Shown: piece by piece, positions 9,962-19,752 of the stretch
Layout of the letters: every line of letters starts with the position of its first letter
Position numbering within the stretch: position 1 is the stretch's first letter
Assembly (NCBI GenBank): GCA_007182875.1
Contig: AP019514.1
Location: 620,001 to 684,000 of the forward strand
Length of the DNA: 64,000 bases
Direction of reading: 5' to 3'
DNA from: Vreelandella sulfidaeris
GTDB taxonomy: Bacteria > Pseudomonadota > Gammaproteobacteria > Pseudomonadales > Halomonadaceae
The notes under the pieces: generated by a model
Databases searched by the model: none
What the model was told of the DNA's origin: nothing
Seen by the model: the letters and a program-made list of their open reading frames with translations, nothing else
Program-made: the position numbers and the translations under genes

Positions 9962-11240
9962 TTAGGTCAGTGATTCCAAGCAGGACTCAATGATATCCAA
10001 GCCTTCGTTGAGCACGTCGTCTTGAATAGTCACGGGCATCAAGAAGCGGATAGTGTTGCCGTACATACCGCATGAAAGCAGGATCAAGCCTTCTTCGCGA
10101 GCTTTCTTGCACAGCGCAGCCGCTAGTTCCGCGTTAGGCGTATGGTCAGCTTTGTTTGAGACCAGCTCAAACGCGGCCATCGAGCCCATGTTGCGCACGT
10201 TATCGATGCAGTCAAACTTGCCAGCCCAATCATTGAAGCGCTTCGCCAGTTTGTCACCCAGGGCTTGGCTCTTCTCCAGAATGTTCTCTTCTTCAAATAC
10301 GTCCATGACCGCTAACGCCGCCGCACAGGCAGTGGGGCTACCGGTATAGGTGCCGCCCAGGGAGTTAGGGCCGGAGGCATCCATTACTTTGTCGGTACCG
10401 ACGATCGCGGAGATCGGCATGCCGTCGGCCATACTCTTGGCCATGGTCATGATGTCCGGCTCAACGCCGCTGTGTTCGATGGCAAACATCTTGCCGGTGC
10501 GGCCAAAACCCGATTGCACTTCGTCGATGATCATTAATATGCCGTGCTCATCGCAGATCTCACGGATCTTGGTCAGGAAGCTGGTCGACGCTGGGTAGAA
10601 GCCGCCTTCACCGAGCACCGGCTCAAGCACGATCGCCGCGGTATCTTTCGGGTTGGCATCGGTTTTTAGCGTCATCTTCAAGCCGCGGATGGCTTCATCT
10701 TCGCTAACGCCATGGTAGGGCACTGGGAAGGGGGGCGCGGAAGACGGTGCCCGGCATGGGGCCAAAGTCGCTCTGGTAGGGCGCTACCTTGCCGTTCATG
10801 GCCATGGTGAAGAAGGTCCGGCCGTGGTAGCCGCCGTCAAAGCAGATGACGTTGGAACGGCCGGTAGCCGCGCGCGCGATCTTGACCGCATTTTCGAGTG
10901 CTTCTGCACCTGAGTTAGCCAGCATGACTTTGGCATGGCCACGGACCGGAACGATTTGGCTGAGCTTTTCAGCCACTTTTACATAGCCTTCATAAGGCAT
11001 GACCGTTTGGCAGGTGTGCATCAACTTATCGAGCTGGGCTTTGACCGCAGCGACCACTTTAGGATGGCGGTGGCCTACGTTGAGTACGCCAATACCGCCC
11101 GCAAAGTCGATGAAGCGGTTGCCGTCAGCGTCCCAGATTTCAGCGTTTTCAGCACGGTCGGCGAATGCCGTCGCTGGGCTAGCGGCGCCAGCAGCGACGT
11201 ATTTGCGTTTTAGCTCGTTCAGTTCGGCATTGCTGCTCAT
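9962..11240 (-). CDS. gabT: 4-aminobutyrate (or 5-aminovalerate) aminotransferase (frameshifted)
   Basis: This class III PLP aminotransferase of about 425 residues converts GABA, or 5-aminovalerate in the lysine route, to the semialdehyde. Seen are [17 protein letters not shown], the PLP-phosphate loop [40 protein letters not shown] with the cofactor-contacting Asp, and [10 protein letters not shown] with the Schiff-base Lys. One extra C near 10735 ([11 protein letters not shown]) breaks the frame. Nearby gcdH, a CoA-transferase and a GntR regulator make the DavT role attractive, but the family cannot be split by eye. Confidence 0.88.
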
Positions 11241-11296
11241 GGCTTACTCCCTATTGATGAAGGTTGATCTTTCAACATAGTGCGTAACTTTTAGCA

Positions 11297-11320
11297 TAGT
11301 TCTTAATATAGTTCTTAATA
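11297..11320. repeat. 12-bp tandem duplication upstream of gabT
   Basis: TAGTTCTTAATA occurs twice in direct tandem in the 5' region of the gabT transcript. Confidence 0.8.
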
Positions 11321-11358
11321 AGGTTGCTTACATGAGTGACGATGCGATGACAGCACAT

Positions 11359-11390
11359 TATGCCATTTTAAACTTATGCCATTTTAAACT
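11359..11390. repeat. 16-bp tandem duplication over the EAL gene stop
   Basis: TATGCCATTTTAAACT is present twice in direct tandem, with a partial third CATGCC. The stop codon of the EAL gene (11374-11376 on the plus strand) falls at the junction. Confidence 0.85.
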
Positions 11391-12160
11391 CATGCCGTAG
11401 CGCTTGAAGGCGCGCCGTTAAATCTACGCTAAGGGCGTTCACCCGAGGCTTGGCAAAGTAAAAACCCTGCTGGCAAACAATGCCCGCTCGCGCCAGCCAT
11501 AGTGCTTCGGCGTGGGTCTCTACGCCTTCGGCAATCAACGTCATATTGAGTTTTTTAGCGAGGGGATATAATCGCACTCAACAGCACTTGGCGGCGATGA
11601 TCGCTATCGCAGCGTACCACCAGTTCACGGTCGATTTTAAGCTTATCAGGCGTTAAATCGGTGAGTAGGTCCAAGTTGGCGTAACCGTTGCCAAAGTCAT
11701 CGAGCGCCGTTTGAAAGCCCAGGGAGTGATAGGTATTAATAATATTACGCAGGTGCTGTCGGTCGTGGACGCGCTCGGTTTCGGTGATTTCAAAAATGAG
11801 CCGGTGAATTGGCCAGCCAACCCTTTTGGATGCCGCTAACGTTGGTTGGATACAGGCTTTGGGCTCATTAACGGCGTTGGGCAGGAAGTTAATCGATAGA
11901 TTGGTTTGCATGCCCAAAGCGCTGGCCATTTCGATTGCTTTCACTCGGCAGGCTTGGTCAAAGCGGTAGCGCAAATCATCAGTGACTTTTGCGATCATGC
12001 TCTTAGCAGATTCCCCGTTCGTACCGCGAGCCAGGGCTTCGTAAGTAACGATGCGAGCCAGGGATAAGTCCACAATCGGCTGAAAAGCCATGGTGAATTC
12101 AAATGGTAATTCGCCTTCACAGCGATGGCAGCTGCCGTTAACGCGTGCGCACTGGCTCAT
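11374..12160 (-). CDS. EAL-domain cyclic-di-GMP phosphodiesterase (frameshifted)
   Basis: This stand-alone EAL protein of about 262 residues has no GGDEF or transmembrane part. Catalytic signatures are all present: YEALARG (the EAL Glu), NFLPN, FEITETE, DDFGNGYANL, LKIDREL and IAEGVETHAEA, so it should hydrolyse c-di-GMP. A short N-terminus carries three Cys (CARVNGSCHRC), possibly a metal or redox site. One extra base near 11563 splits LLSAI and IPLAKKLNM. The start ATG at 12158-12160 follows AGGAG, and the longer open frame upstream lacks support. It is not obviously in an operon. Confidence 0.85.
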
Positions 12161-12350
12161 TGCTGCTCCTGCCTGATAGTGGCGAGTTAGGGGCGCGTTA
12201 GGGGCTGGTGCCGCTAAAACTTTAGTGTGAAGAAGCGCTGTGACTATAGGCAAGGCTGCAGTCGAAGATAGGGGCGCTTTGCGTTGTTTTATACATCTAA
12301 ATATAGTCTTGATGACGCTTTATACAACAATGATTGTCTTTCAAACGCTG

Positions 12351-13580
12351 CTAAATAATCCCCGCTTCGCGAAGCGCAGTGCGCTGTTCGACACTAATAC
12401 CCAGTTCTTCTAACACGCTTTCAGTATGTTGCCCCAAGTGGGGCGGCGCTATGCCGGCACTCATCTGGGTGCCGTTAAACCGGATCGGATTGGCGACAAG
12501 ATCCACTTGGCCTGCTTGATCGTGAGGCAGCGTCTGTTTGAGACCGCGGGCTTTAACATGGGGGTCATCGAAGACGCGGTCGAGCGTATTGATGGGGCCG
12601 CAGGGCACACCCACGGCTTCAAAGGCGGCCAGCCATTCATCGGTGGTGCGTTGGGCCAGTGCCGCTTCCAGCTGGGGAACCAGCAGGGCACGGTTATTCA
12701 CTCGGGCGCCGTTGGTGGCAAAGCGTGGATCCTCGGCCAACGCTGGTAGCGAAAGCACCGCACAGAAACGCTTGAACTGTTCGTCGTTGCCGACGGCCAT
12801 AATCATATGACCATCTTGGGTGGCGAAGGCCTGGTAAGGAACGATGTTAGGGTGAGCATTACCCAACCGCTGGGGCACATTGCCGGAGGTCAGGTAATTC
12901 AATGCTTGATTGGCGAGCACACCGACCTGTACATCCATCAGTGCCATATCGATATGGCACCCAACGCCGCTATCGCGGCGCTGGTAAAGCGCTGCCAGTA
13001 CTGCATTGGCCGCATACAGCCCGGTAAAAATATCGGTGAACGCAACACCGCTCTTCACTGGTCCGCCACCCGGTTCGTTATCGGGCTTACCGGTTAGGCT
13101 CATGATGCCGCCCATGGCTTGAATCATAAAGTCGTAACCGGCGCGATGGGCGTAGGGGCTCTCCTGGCCGAATCCGGTAATCGAGCAGTAAATCAGCTTG
13201 GGATTCAACGCTTTAAGACTTGCGTAATCCAAGCCATAGCGCTTTAAGCCGCCGACTTTAAAGTTCTCAAGCAGTACGTCAGATTGAGCGACTAACTGCT
13301 TGATCACCGCCTGGCCTTCGGGCTTGGCCATATCCACTGTTACGGATCGTTTGCCTCGGTTAGCGCAGAGGTAATACGCCGACTCTTCGGTACCGGCCAG
13401 CCAAGGAGGGCCCCAATGACGTGTGTCGTCGCCGCTACCGGGTCGTTCCACCTTAATGACATCCGCGCCCATATCCGCAAGCATCTGGCCGCACCAAGGC
13501 CCGGCCAGTACTCTGGAAATATCGAGTACTTTTATCCCGGCCAGTGGTTTAGTGGGCTCACTCATAACGGGCTTGCTCAT
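12351..13580 (-). CDS. CaiB/BaiF (family III) CoA-transferase, putative glutarate CoA-transferase
   Basis: This intact 409-residue protein belongs to the formyl-CoA/carnitine CoA-transferase family III. The N-terminus reads LAGIKVLDISRVLAGPWCGQ, followed by MLADMGADVIKVERPGSGD, then NRGKRSVTVDM and the nucleophile region ALMDVQVGVLANQAL with the conserved Asp. It sits 27 bp downstream of gcdH on the same strand. Genes of this family next to glutaryl-CoA dehydrogenase usually activate glutarate with succinyl-CoA, so glutarate CoA-transferase is the likeliest role; that rests on context. Confidence 0.85.
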   Translation of the reverse strand: MSKPVMSEPTKPLAGIKVLDISRVLAGPWCGQMLADMGADVIKVERPGSGDDTRHWGPPWLAGTEESAYYLCANRGKRSVTVDMAKPEGQAVIKQLVAQSDVLLENFKVGGLKRYGLDYASLKALNPKLIYCSITGFGQESPYAHRAGYDFMIQAMGGIMSLTGKPDNEPGGGPVKSGVAFTDIFTGLYAANAVLAALYQRRDSGVGCHIDMALMDVQVGVLANQALNYLTSGNVPQRLGNAHPNIVPYQAFATQDGHMIMAVGNDEQFKRFCAVLSLPALAEDPRFATNGARVNNRALLVPQLEAALAQRTTDEWLAAFEAVGVPCGPINTLDRVFDDPHVKARGLKQTLPHDQAGQVDLVANPIRFNGTQMSAGIAPPHLGQHTESVLEELGISVEQRTALREAGII

Positions 13581-13607
13581 AAAGGCTGTTTCCTTGGCTG
13601 ATGGCGT

Positions 13608-14786
13608 TTAAAAGAACGACTGAATGCCTGTCTGCGCGCGGCCAAGAATTAAGGCGTGGACATCGTGGGTACCTTCGTAGGTATTCACTGATTCCAGGTT
13701 GACCATATGACGAATAACCCCGTACTCGTCAGAAACGCCGTTGCCGCCGTGCATATCGCGGGACTGGCGAGCAATATCCAGCGCTTTGCCGCAGTTGTTA
13801 CGCTTGATCAGTGACACCATTTCCGGTGCCCAGTTGCCGCTATCCATCAGGCGGCCTACCTGCAGCGCTGCTTGCAAGCCCAGTGTTATCTCGGTTTGCA
13901 TATCGGCGAGCTTTTTCTGGATCAACTGGTTGGCAGCCAGCGGGCGGCCAAACTGCTTGCGGTCTAGCGTGTACTGACGTGCTGCGTGCCAGCAGAACTC
14001 CGCGGTACCCATAACGCCCCAGGCGATGCCGTAGCGTGCTTTGTTCAGGCAGCCGAACGGGCCTTTCAGGCCGCTGACGTTGGGCAGCAGGTTCTCTTCG
14101 GGAACGAAGGCGTTATCCAGTACGATCTCACCGGTAATCGATGCACGCAGTGATACCTTGCCTTCGATTTTAGGCGTGGTGAAGCCTTCGGTGCCGCGCT
14201 CAACGATAAAGCCTTTAATTTGATTATCGTGGGCTGCTGACTTCGCCCACACTACCGCGATATCAGCGATCGGGCTGTTGGTGATCCACATTTTGGCGCC
14301 GGTTAGACGGTAGCCGCCGTCGACTTTTTCCGCCCGGGTAATCATGTTGCCGGGGTCGGAGCCGTGATCAGGCTCGGTCAGACCAAAGCAGCCGACCATT
14401 TCGCCACTGGCAAGCTTGGGCAGGAATTTTTGCTTCTGCTCTTCAGAGCCGTACGTTTCGATGGGGTACATCACCAGCGAGGACTGCACACTCATGGCGG
14501 AACGGTAGCCGGAGTCGACGCGCTCGACTTCACGGGCGATCAAACCGTAGGCCACGTGATTAACGCCTGCGCCGCCGTACTCGGGGGAAACGGTGGCGCC
14601 GAGTAGGCCAAGCTCGCCCATCTCGGTCATGATCTCGCGGTCAAAGCGCTCTTCGCGGAAAGCGGTTAGCACGCGGGGCTGAAGGTTTTCCTGGCAATAA
14701 TCGTAGGCCGCATCGCGGATCTGGCGCTCTTCATCAGTGAGCTGTTGTTCCAGGAGCAGCGGGTCGTCCCAGTTAAAATGTGTCAT
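13608..14786 (-). CDS. gcdH: Glutaryl-CoA dehydrogenase
   Basis: This intact 392-residue acyl-CoA dehydrogenase oxidatively decarboxylates glutaryl-CoA to crotonyl-CoA in lysine/tryptophan catabolism. Seen are [15 protein letters not shown] and [12 protein letters not shown] (FAD/substrate loops), the Arg-rich [10 protein letters not shown] segment, [11 protein letters not shown], and the active-site Glu in [13 protein letters not shown] near residue 370. The gene is followed closely by a class III CoA-transferase and preceded, beyond a short repeat region, by a GntR regulator on the same strand. AAGGAA precedes the ATG. Confidence 0.93.
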   Translation of the reverse strand: MTHFNWDDPLLLEQQLTDEERQIRDAAYDYCQENLQPRVLTAFREERFDREIMTEMGELGLLGATVSPEYGGAGVNHVAYGLIAREVERVDSGYRSAMSVQSSLVMYPIETYGSEEQKQKFLPKLASGEMVGCFGLTEPDHGSDPGNMITRAEKVDGGYRLTGAKMWITNSPIADIAVVWAKSAAHDNQIKGFIVERGTEGFTTPKIEGKVSLRASITGEIVLDNAFVPEENLLPNVSGLKGPFGCLNKARYGIAWGVMGTAEFCWHAARQYTLDRKQFGRPLAANQLIQKKLADMQTEITLGLQAALQVGRLMDSGNWAPEMVSLIKRNNCGKALDIARQSRDMHGGNGVSDEYGVIRHMVNLESVNTYEGTHDVHALILGRAQTGIQSFF

Positions 14787-14982
14787 GGCGTGGATTCCTT
14801 TATTCGTTCGGCAGGCGCTGTTATGGCAGTCACTTTTTGACGGTCTCTAAAGAGCGTAGCGCCTACAGCGATGAAATGGGCAGTCGTAAGAAGTTGCAAA
14901 GGTGCTTGCAGTCAATGTATCGCCGTTTTTTTAAAAATATCTACATTTTTTTAAAACGCAGAATTTAATTGATACGAACTGA

Positions 14983-15036
14983 CTAGGTGGTGCTACGTGG
15001 CTAGGTGATACTACGTGGCTAGGTGATACCCCGTGC
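14983..15036. repeat. 18-bp tandem repeat, 3 copies, over a stop codon
   Basis: Three 18-bp units begin CTAGGTG and end CGTGG or CGTGC. The first of the three bases of unit 3 are the reverse complement of the TAG stop of the GntR gene, so copies 1 and 2 lie just beyond the gene. Confidence 0.85.
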
Positions 15037-15723
15037 TTTGAGCACCCGCGTAATAATCGGCACCGGGGTCATCAAGTGGTCCCGCATCATCGTGTCGGCC
15101 TGGTCTGTATTCCTGGCTAAAATAACCTCCACCAGTGCCGTATGTTCCTGCCGCTTAAGCTCTAGCGCTTGGGATGACATCACGGTTTCCTGAAGCCATA
15201 GGTGGCGGTAACGTTCCACCTGATCAAACAGGGTGTTGCGCATTTGCAATAGGTGGGGGAGTTACAGCCACTGGCGATGGCGGTATGGAAAGCTTTGTGG
15301 CGCTGATCCCAGATGTCGAGCAGATCATCGGGTGTGCTGACGTCGGTGACTTTCGCTAATCGGTGCGCGGTGGCCAGCACCGTGGCTTCCCAGTCGTCGT
15401 CGCCGCGCTCGATAGCCAAACGCAGTATTAGCCCCTTCAAGCTGAGCGCGAGCATCATAAATATCGTTGAGTTCGGCCAGTGACATTGGGGCCACGCGGT
15501 AGCCTCGCTGGCTGATCGCTACCACTAAACGGTCAGCGACTAACTGTGAGAGCGCCTCCCGCAAGGGCCCGGTGCTGGCGCCGTAGTGTTCTTTCAAATG
15601 GCTCATTAGCAGCTTCTGCTCTGGAGCGTAGCGGCCACGAATAATGTCATGCTTGAGTTGGCGATAAGCGCTAATGGCTAGATTCTGGCGCGGCGCGCTG
15701 GACGCCTTAAAACCTGACTCCAT
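15019..15723 (-). CDS. GntR-family transcriptional regulator, FCD type (frameshifted)
   Basis: The N-terminal winged helix reads AYRQLKHDIIRGRYAPEQKL, then HYGASTGPLREALSQLVADRLV and SQRGYRVAPMSLAEL. The C-terminal FCD ligand domain has YDARAQLEGLILRLAIERG, WDQRHKAFHTAI and HTALVEVILARNTDQADTMMRDHL, with the metal/ligand His residues. An extra G near 15436 and a missing C near 15258 split it into three frames. Upstream of gcdH-CoA-transferase on the same strand, it is a likely sensor for this cluster; a CsiR-like role is possible but only from context. Confidence 0.8.
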
Positions 15724-16057
15724 AGCAGTGGGGCTCCTGGGCGTTTGACGGTAAGAGGTAAAGAGTGTCAGCTGTTATCAAAAATATTAACAATTTGGCA
15801 TAGGGTAAGGCATTTATGCAGAGTTTCGTCATTTTGTTGAGCAAGTAATCACTCGAGTACATGCCTACAGCGCAGGCAATCAATAGCAGATTAAGGCACC
15901 GTTGCGCTGATAACCTCTATTAGCATCTAACGCATAAGCCGTGCTAACTTCTCTTCCACCGCTTCTGGTTGCCTATGGATCAAGCAGAAGTTGGGGCTTC
16001 AACACCTCCTTTTCGTCAACCATACCTATAAGTCCAAGCAGGACGGAGGAAATGCTC
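15724..16057. other. Divergent intergenic region, GntR / TRAP-TAXI
   Basis: There is no credible gene in these 334 bp. It is AT-rich near 15780-15840 and must hold promoters for both directions, but I could not pick a convincing -35/-10 pair. A strong GGAGGA Shine-Dalgarno at 16045-16050 sits at the right end. Confidence 0.4.
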
Positions 16058-17026
16058 ATGCGAACTCTACGCTCTCTACCCTACGCTGTTGCTGCCGCTT
16101 CTATGCTCGCAGTCGCGCTTCCCGCCAGTGCCCAACAACTTTCAATCGCGACTGGCGGTACCGGTGGCGTTTATTACCCGATCGGCGGTGGTTTTGCCGA
16201 AATGATCAACAACCATATCGAAGGCGCTCAGGCGACTGCTGAAGTGACCGGTGCCTCGGTTGAAAATATGGGTCTGATCATGCGCGGTGACGCGGACCTT
16301 GCGCTGGCACTGGCCGATACGGTTTATCAGGCGTACAACGGTTCGGGCGACTTCGAAGGTCGTCAGATTGAAAACATCCGTGCACTGGCCTCGGTTTACC
16401 CCAACGCCGTTCAGCTGGTCACCCTGGCGGAATCCGACATCGAGTCGATTGCCGACTTGGAAGGTAAGCGGGTTTCTGTTGGTGCGCCGGGTAGCGGTAC
16501 CGAGCTAAACGCTCGTGCGCTGCTCGAAGCCAATGGCGTCAGCTATGAAGACTTCACTCCCCAGCGCCTTAACTTCAACGAAACCGCTGATGCCATTCGC
16601 GACGGTGATATCGACGCTGGCTTCTGGAGCGTTGGCCCCCGACCAGCTCGATTCTTAACCTGGCCGCCACACGCGACATTCGCCTAATCGGTCTTTCCGA
16701 TGAAGAAGTGGCCAATGCTCAGGCGGAAGAAGAAGTCTTTGCCCCTACGAGCTTGCCGCCGGTATGTATGACGGTATGGATGAAGCCGTTCAGACCATCG
16801 GTATTCCCAACGTGCTCGTCGTTAACTCTGATATGGACGAAGAGCTGGCTTACCAGTTGACTCAGTTGCTGTTTGAAAACACCGATGAGCTAATTGCCGT
16901 TCACCCGGCAGCGAACGACACGACGGTGAAGTTCACGATGGACTCTACCCCGGTGCCGTTACACCCAGGCGCACTGCGTTACTTCGAAGAGACCGGTGCT
17001 GAGATTCCGGATCGCCTGCGTCCGTA
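16058..17026 (+). CDS. TAXI-family TRAP transporter solute-binding protein (frameshifted)
   Basis: This is the periplasmic binding protein of a TRAP-TAXI system. A signal peptide runs from MRTLRSLPYAVAAASML to cleavage after PASA-QQ. Family motifs are LSIATGGTGGVYYPIGGGFAE, ASVENMGLIMRGDADLALA, LEGKRVSVGAPGSGTELNAR and IDAGFWSVG. Two breaks near 16636 and 16741 are repaired through the frame carrying LAATRDIRLIGLSDEEVANAQ. The ATG at 16058 is 7 nt from GGAGGA; an ATG two codons earlier is too close. It heads the uptake operon with a DUF1850 gene and a fused permease. The ligand is unknown (TAXI systems often carry glutamate or other dicarboxylates). Confidence 0.88.
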
Positions 17027-17055
17027 ACTGCTAACGTGTCTTGAAGGATATTGCC

Positions 17056-17568
17056 ATGCAGTGGCAGCAACGCTTGGTGGCGCTACTGATTGCATGTTCT
17101 CCGTTCGCCGAAGTGGGGGCTTCCCCTGCTTCGGCGTCGGCGTTTATGCACCTAGCCGTGGTGACCGAGCAAGGCGACACCCTGGTGGATGAAGCGGTGC
17201 CTGCGGGTGGTCGCTGGTGCATTAAGTGGCAGCACTCCGTCGAGCATTTTACGGTGTTGGATTGCTATCGTAATGCGGCCGGTGTCATGCAACTGGAGCG
17301 CAGTCATCAACCTGACTTTGCCGCCGGGCTCGGGCATATTTTTGGCCGCGGCGAGCAGGTATCCGACGGTGAAGGCGGTTACTGGATTAATGGTATTAAC
17401 GAGCCAGTCGCCAATAACCGGTATGTGTTAAGAGTCGGTTCTCCTGCCGTCAACCATCGCGTCGTGTGGCCCGGTGGTGAGCATGCGCCGGTGAGCTTAA
17501 GTGATCACGCGGCTGGGCAACGCGTGACCATTCAGCTAATAGCCCCTCACGCATCCCCGCGTGAATAA
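17056..17568 (+). CDS. DUF1850 family protein
   Basis: This intact 170-residue secreted or membrane-anchored protein has an N-terminal signal (VALLIACSPFAEVGA) and the DUF1850 hallmark region WCIKWQHSVEHFTVLDCY. DUF1850 genes are typically found between TAXI binding proteins and TRAP permeases, as here, 29 bp after the first and 32 bp before the second. The function is unknown; association with the transporter is inferred from synteny. Confidence 0.8.
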   Translation: MQWQQRLVALLIACSPFAEVGASPASASAFMHLAVVTEQGDTLVDEAVPAGGRWCIKWQHSVEHFTVLDCYRNAAGVMQLERSHQPDFAAGLGHIFGRGEQVSDGEGGYWINGINEPVANNRYVLRVGSPAVNHRVVWPGGEHAPVSLSDHAAGQRVTIQLIAPHASPRE

Positions 17569-17600
17569 AAACGACATTAGTTAACGCTTCCGAGGACTTC

Positions 17601-19617
17601 ATGAACGAATCCAAGCAACCGCCGAGCGTGATGCCGGGCGGTAATGCGATTCAACCCCGCATGGTGCTGTGGTCAATCACCATTGTGGCGGTGGGTCTCT
17701 CCCTATTTCAGCTCTATTCTGCGGGTATTCAGCCGTTAGGGCTTTTTATCAGCGCAGCATTCACCTGGCATTGATCATGATGCTGGCGTTTTTGATGTTT
17801 CCCGCCTTTGGCCCGACCCGCAAACGGGGCGTGTTAGGTTGGGGGCTGGACGTGGTGTTTTTAGCCGGGGCGGTGCTGACCGGTGGCTACTTGGTTTTCA
17901 ACCTGGATGAGATATTCAGCCGTGCCGGGTTTTGGAACAGTACCGATATTCTGGTTGCCTGTATCGCCACGGTAACCGTGCTGGAAGCCAGCCGACGGGC
18001 GGTAGGCTTCGGTATGACCGTGATTGGCCTGTTGGCGATCGTCTATGCCTTTGCCGGGCCGCGGGGTGAGCTGCCGTGGTTGGGCGAGTGGATGCCGGGC
18101 ATTCTGGAGCACCGCGGCTATACCTTTGATCGGGTCGCCGGTCAGCTGTACCTGGGGCAAGAAGGCATCTTTGGCCTGCCGCTAGGCGTTGCGGCAACTT
18201 ATATCTTTATCTTTGTGCTATTTGGTGCCTTTTTGGAGTGTACCGGAGCGGGCAAGTTCTTTATCGATATGGCCTATGCGGCGACGGGCCGCCAGCGCGG
18301 TGGGCCAGCCAAAGCTGCCGTGCTGGCCTCCGCCGGGATGGGGTCTATTTCCGGCAGTGCGATTGCTAACGTGGTCACCACCGGTGCCTTTACCATTCCG
18401 CTTATGAAGCGCTTGGGCTACAAGGCCAAGCAGGCGGGCGGTATTGAAGCGGCGGCTTCGACCGGTGGGCAGATCATGCCACCGCTAATGGGCGCCGGGG
18501 CGTTCTTGATTGCCGAATACACCAATACGCCTTACCTGGATATCGTCAAAGTCAGTATCCTGCCAGCGATTATGTATTTTGCGACGGTGTATTTGTTTGT
18601 CCACATCATTGCGCTTAAGCAAGGCATGCAGGGGTTACCCAAGGACGAACTGCCGCAGATGCGCCAGGTAATGAAAGAGGGCTGGCACTTCCTGCTACCG
18701 CTAGCGGTACTGGTCTGGCTGCTGGCGATGAGCATGTCGCCGATGCGGGTAGGCTACTACGCAGTGGTCACTATGGTTGCCGTGGCGGTGATTCGCTATG
18801 CGCTGTGGTTCTTCTTTGTAGCGCCTCGCCAAGGACAGCCGGTGACGGCCTCGGCGGTGAAAGATACCATCCGCGCCGGTATTGCCAAATTGATCGAAGG
18901 TTTGGAGCTGGGTGCGCGTAACGCGGTCGCGGTGTCGATGGCCTGTGCGGTGGCCGGTATCATCGTCGGGATCGTGGGCTTGACCGGTCTCGGGTTGAAG
19001 TTCTCTTCCATGATGTTGGCTTTCTCCGGCGGTAATATCTTACTGGCGCTATTAATGGTGCTGTTGGCTAGCTTGGTGCTGGGCATGGGGCTGCCGGTCA
19101 CCGCCAGCTATATCGTTCTGATCGTACTGGTCGGCCCTGCGCTTACCCAAGAGTTTGGTATTCCGCTGTTGGTCGCTCACTTAGTGGTGTTCTGGTACTC
19201 CCAGGACTCCAACGTGACGCCGCCGATTGCCTTGGCAGGCTTTGCCGGGGCGGCGATTGCTGGCAGTAAACCGATGGAAACTAGCTTCCAGGCATGGAAG
19301 TTCGCCAAAGGGCTTTACCTGATTCCGCTGTTTATGGTCTTCAATCCTGAGATCATTATGGGTGGCCCGGTGCCGGTGGTGATTTGGAACGGAGTGATCG
19401 CCATACTGGCGTTGGGCGCTTTGCGGCAGCGCTGGAAGGGTATCTCTTTACCCGCATGTCGTGGTTGCCACGTATCGCAATTACCGGGGCGATCATTGCG
19501 GTGTTCTACCCCAATCTGCTCAGCGAGGTTGCCGGTGTCGTTGTAATGGTTGTTGCCATTGGTGCTAACTGGCTGGCCAGCAAACGCGAAGCGACCGCGA
19601 CGCCTGTTAGCGGTTAG
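17601..19617 (+). CDS. TRAP transporter permease, 4TM/12TM fusion (DctQM-type) (frameshifted)
   Basis: This is a fused TRAP permease of about 670 residues with many hydrophobic segments. Motifs include GAFLECTGAGKFFIDMAYA, GSISGSAIANVVTTGAFTIP, AASTGGQIMPPLMGAGAFL and GMGLPVTASYIVL, typical of the DctM part. It drives ion-coupled uptake of the solute delivered by the TAXI protein. One T is missing near 17750 (LGLF-YQRSIHLAL) and one near 19427 (LGA-FAAALEGYLF), which extends the protein to the TAG at 19615-19617. The start ATG is at 17601. It is the last gene of the operon. Confidence 0.9.
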
Positions 19618-19676
19618 TGGAAGGCGGTTTAACCAGTAGTGAAAAAGTAACAAATAGAGAAAAATAATAAGTAATG

Positions 19677-19709
19677 AAAAGGCCCGGAGATCTAATCTCC
19701 GGGCCTTTT
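19677..19709. terminator. Bidirectional terminator
   Basis: AAAAGGCCCGGAGA and TCTCCGGGCCTTTT form a perfect 14-bp stem with a 5-nt loop between the convergent TRAP permease and mrcA. Confidence 0.92.
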
Positions 19710-19752
19710 GTTTGGTGGATCTTTTGTTTGGTGTGCTATGGGATTGGCTGGT

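Noticed and set aside
16052..16057. ATG two codons upstream as the TAXI protein start
   Set aside because: It is only one base from the GGAGGA ribosome site; the ATG at 16058 has normal spacing and begins a standard signal peptide.
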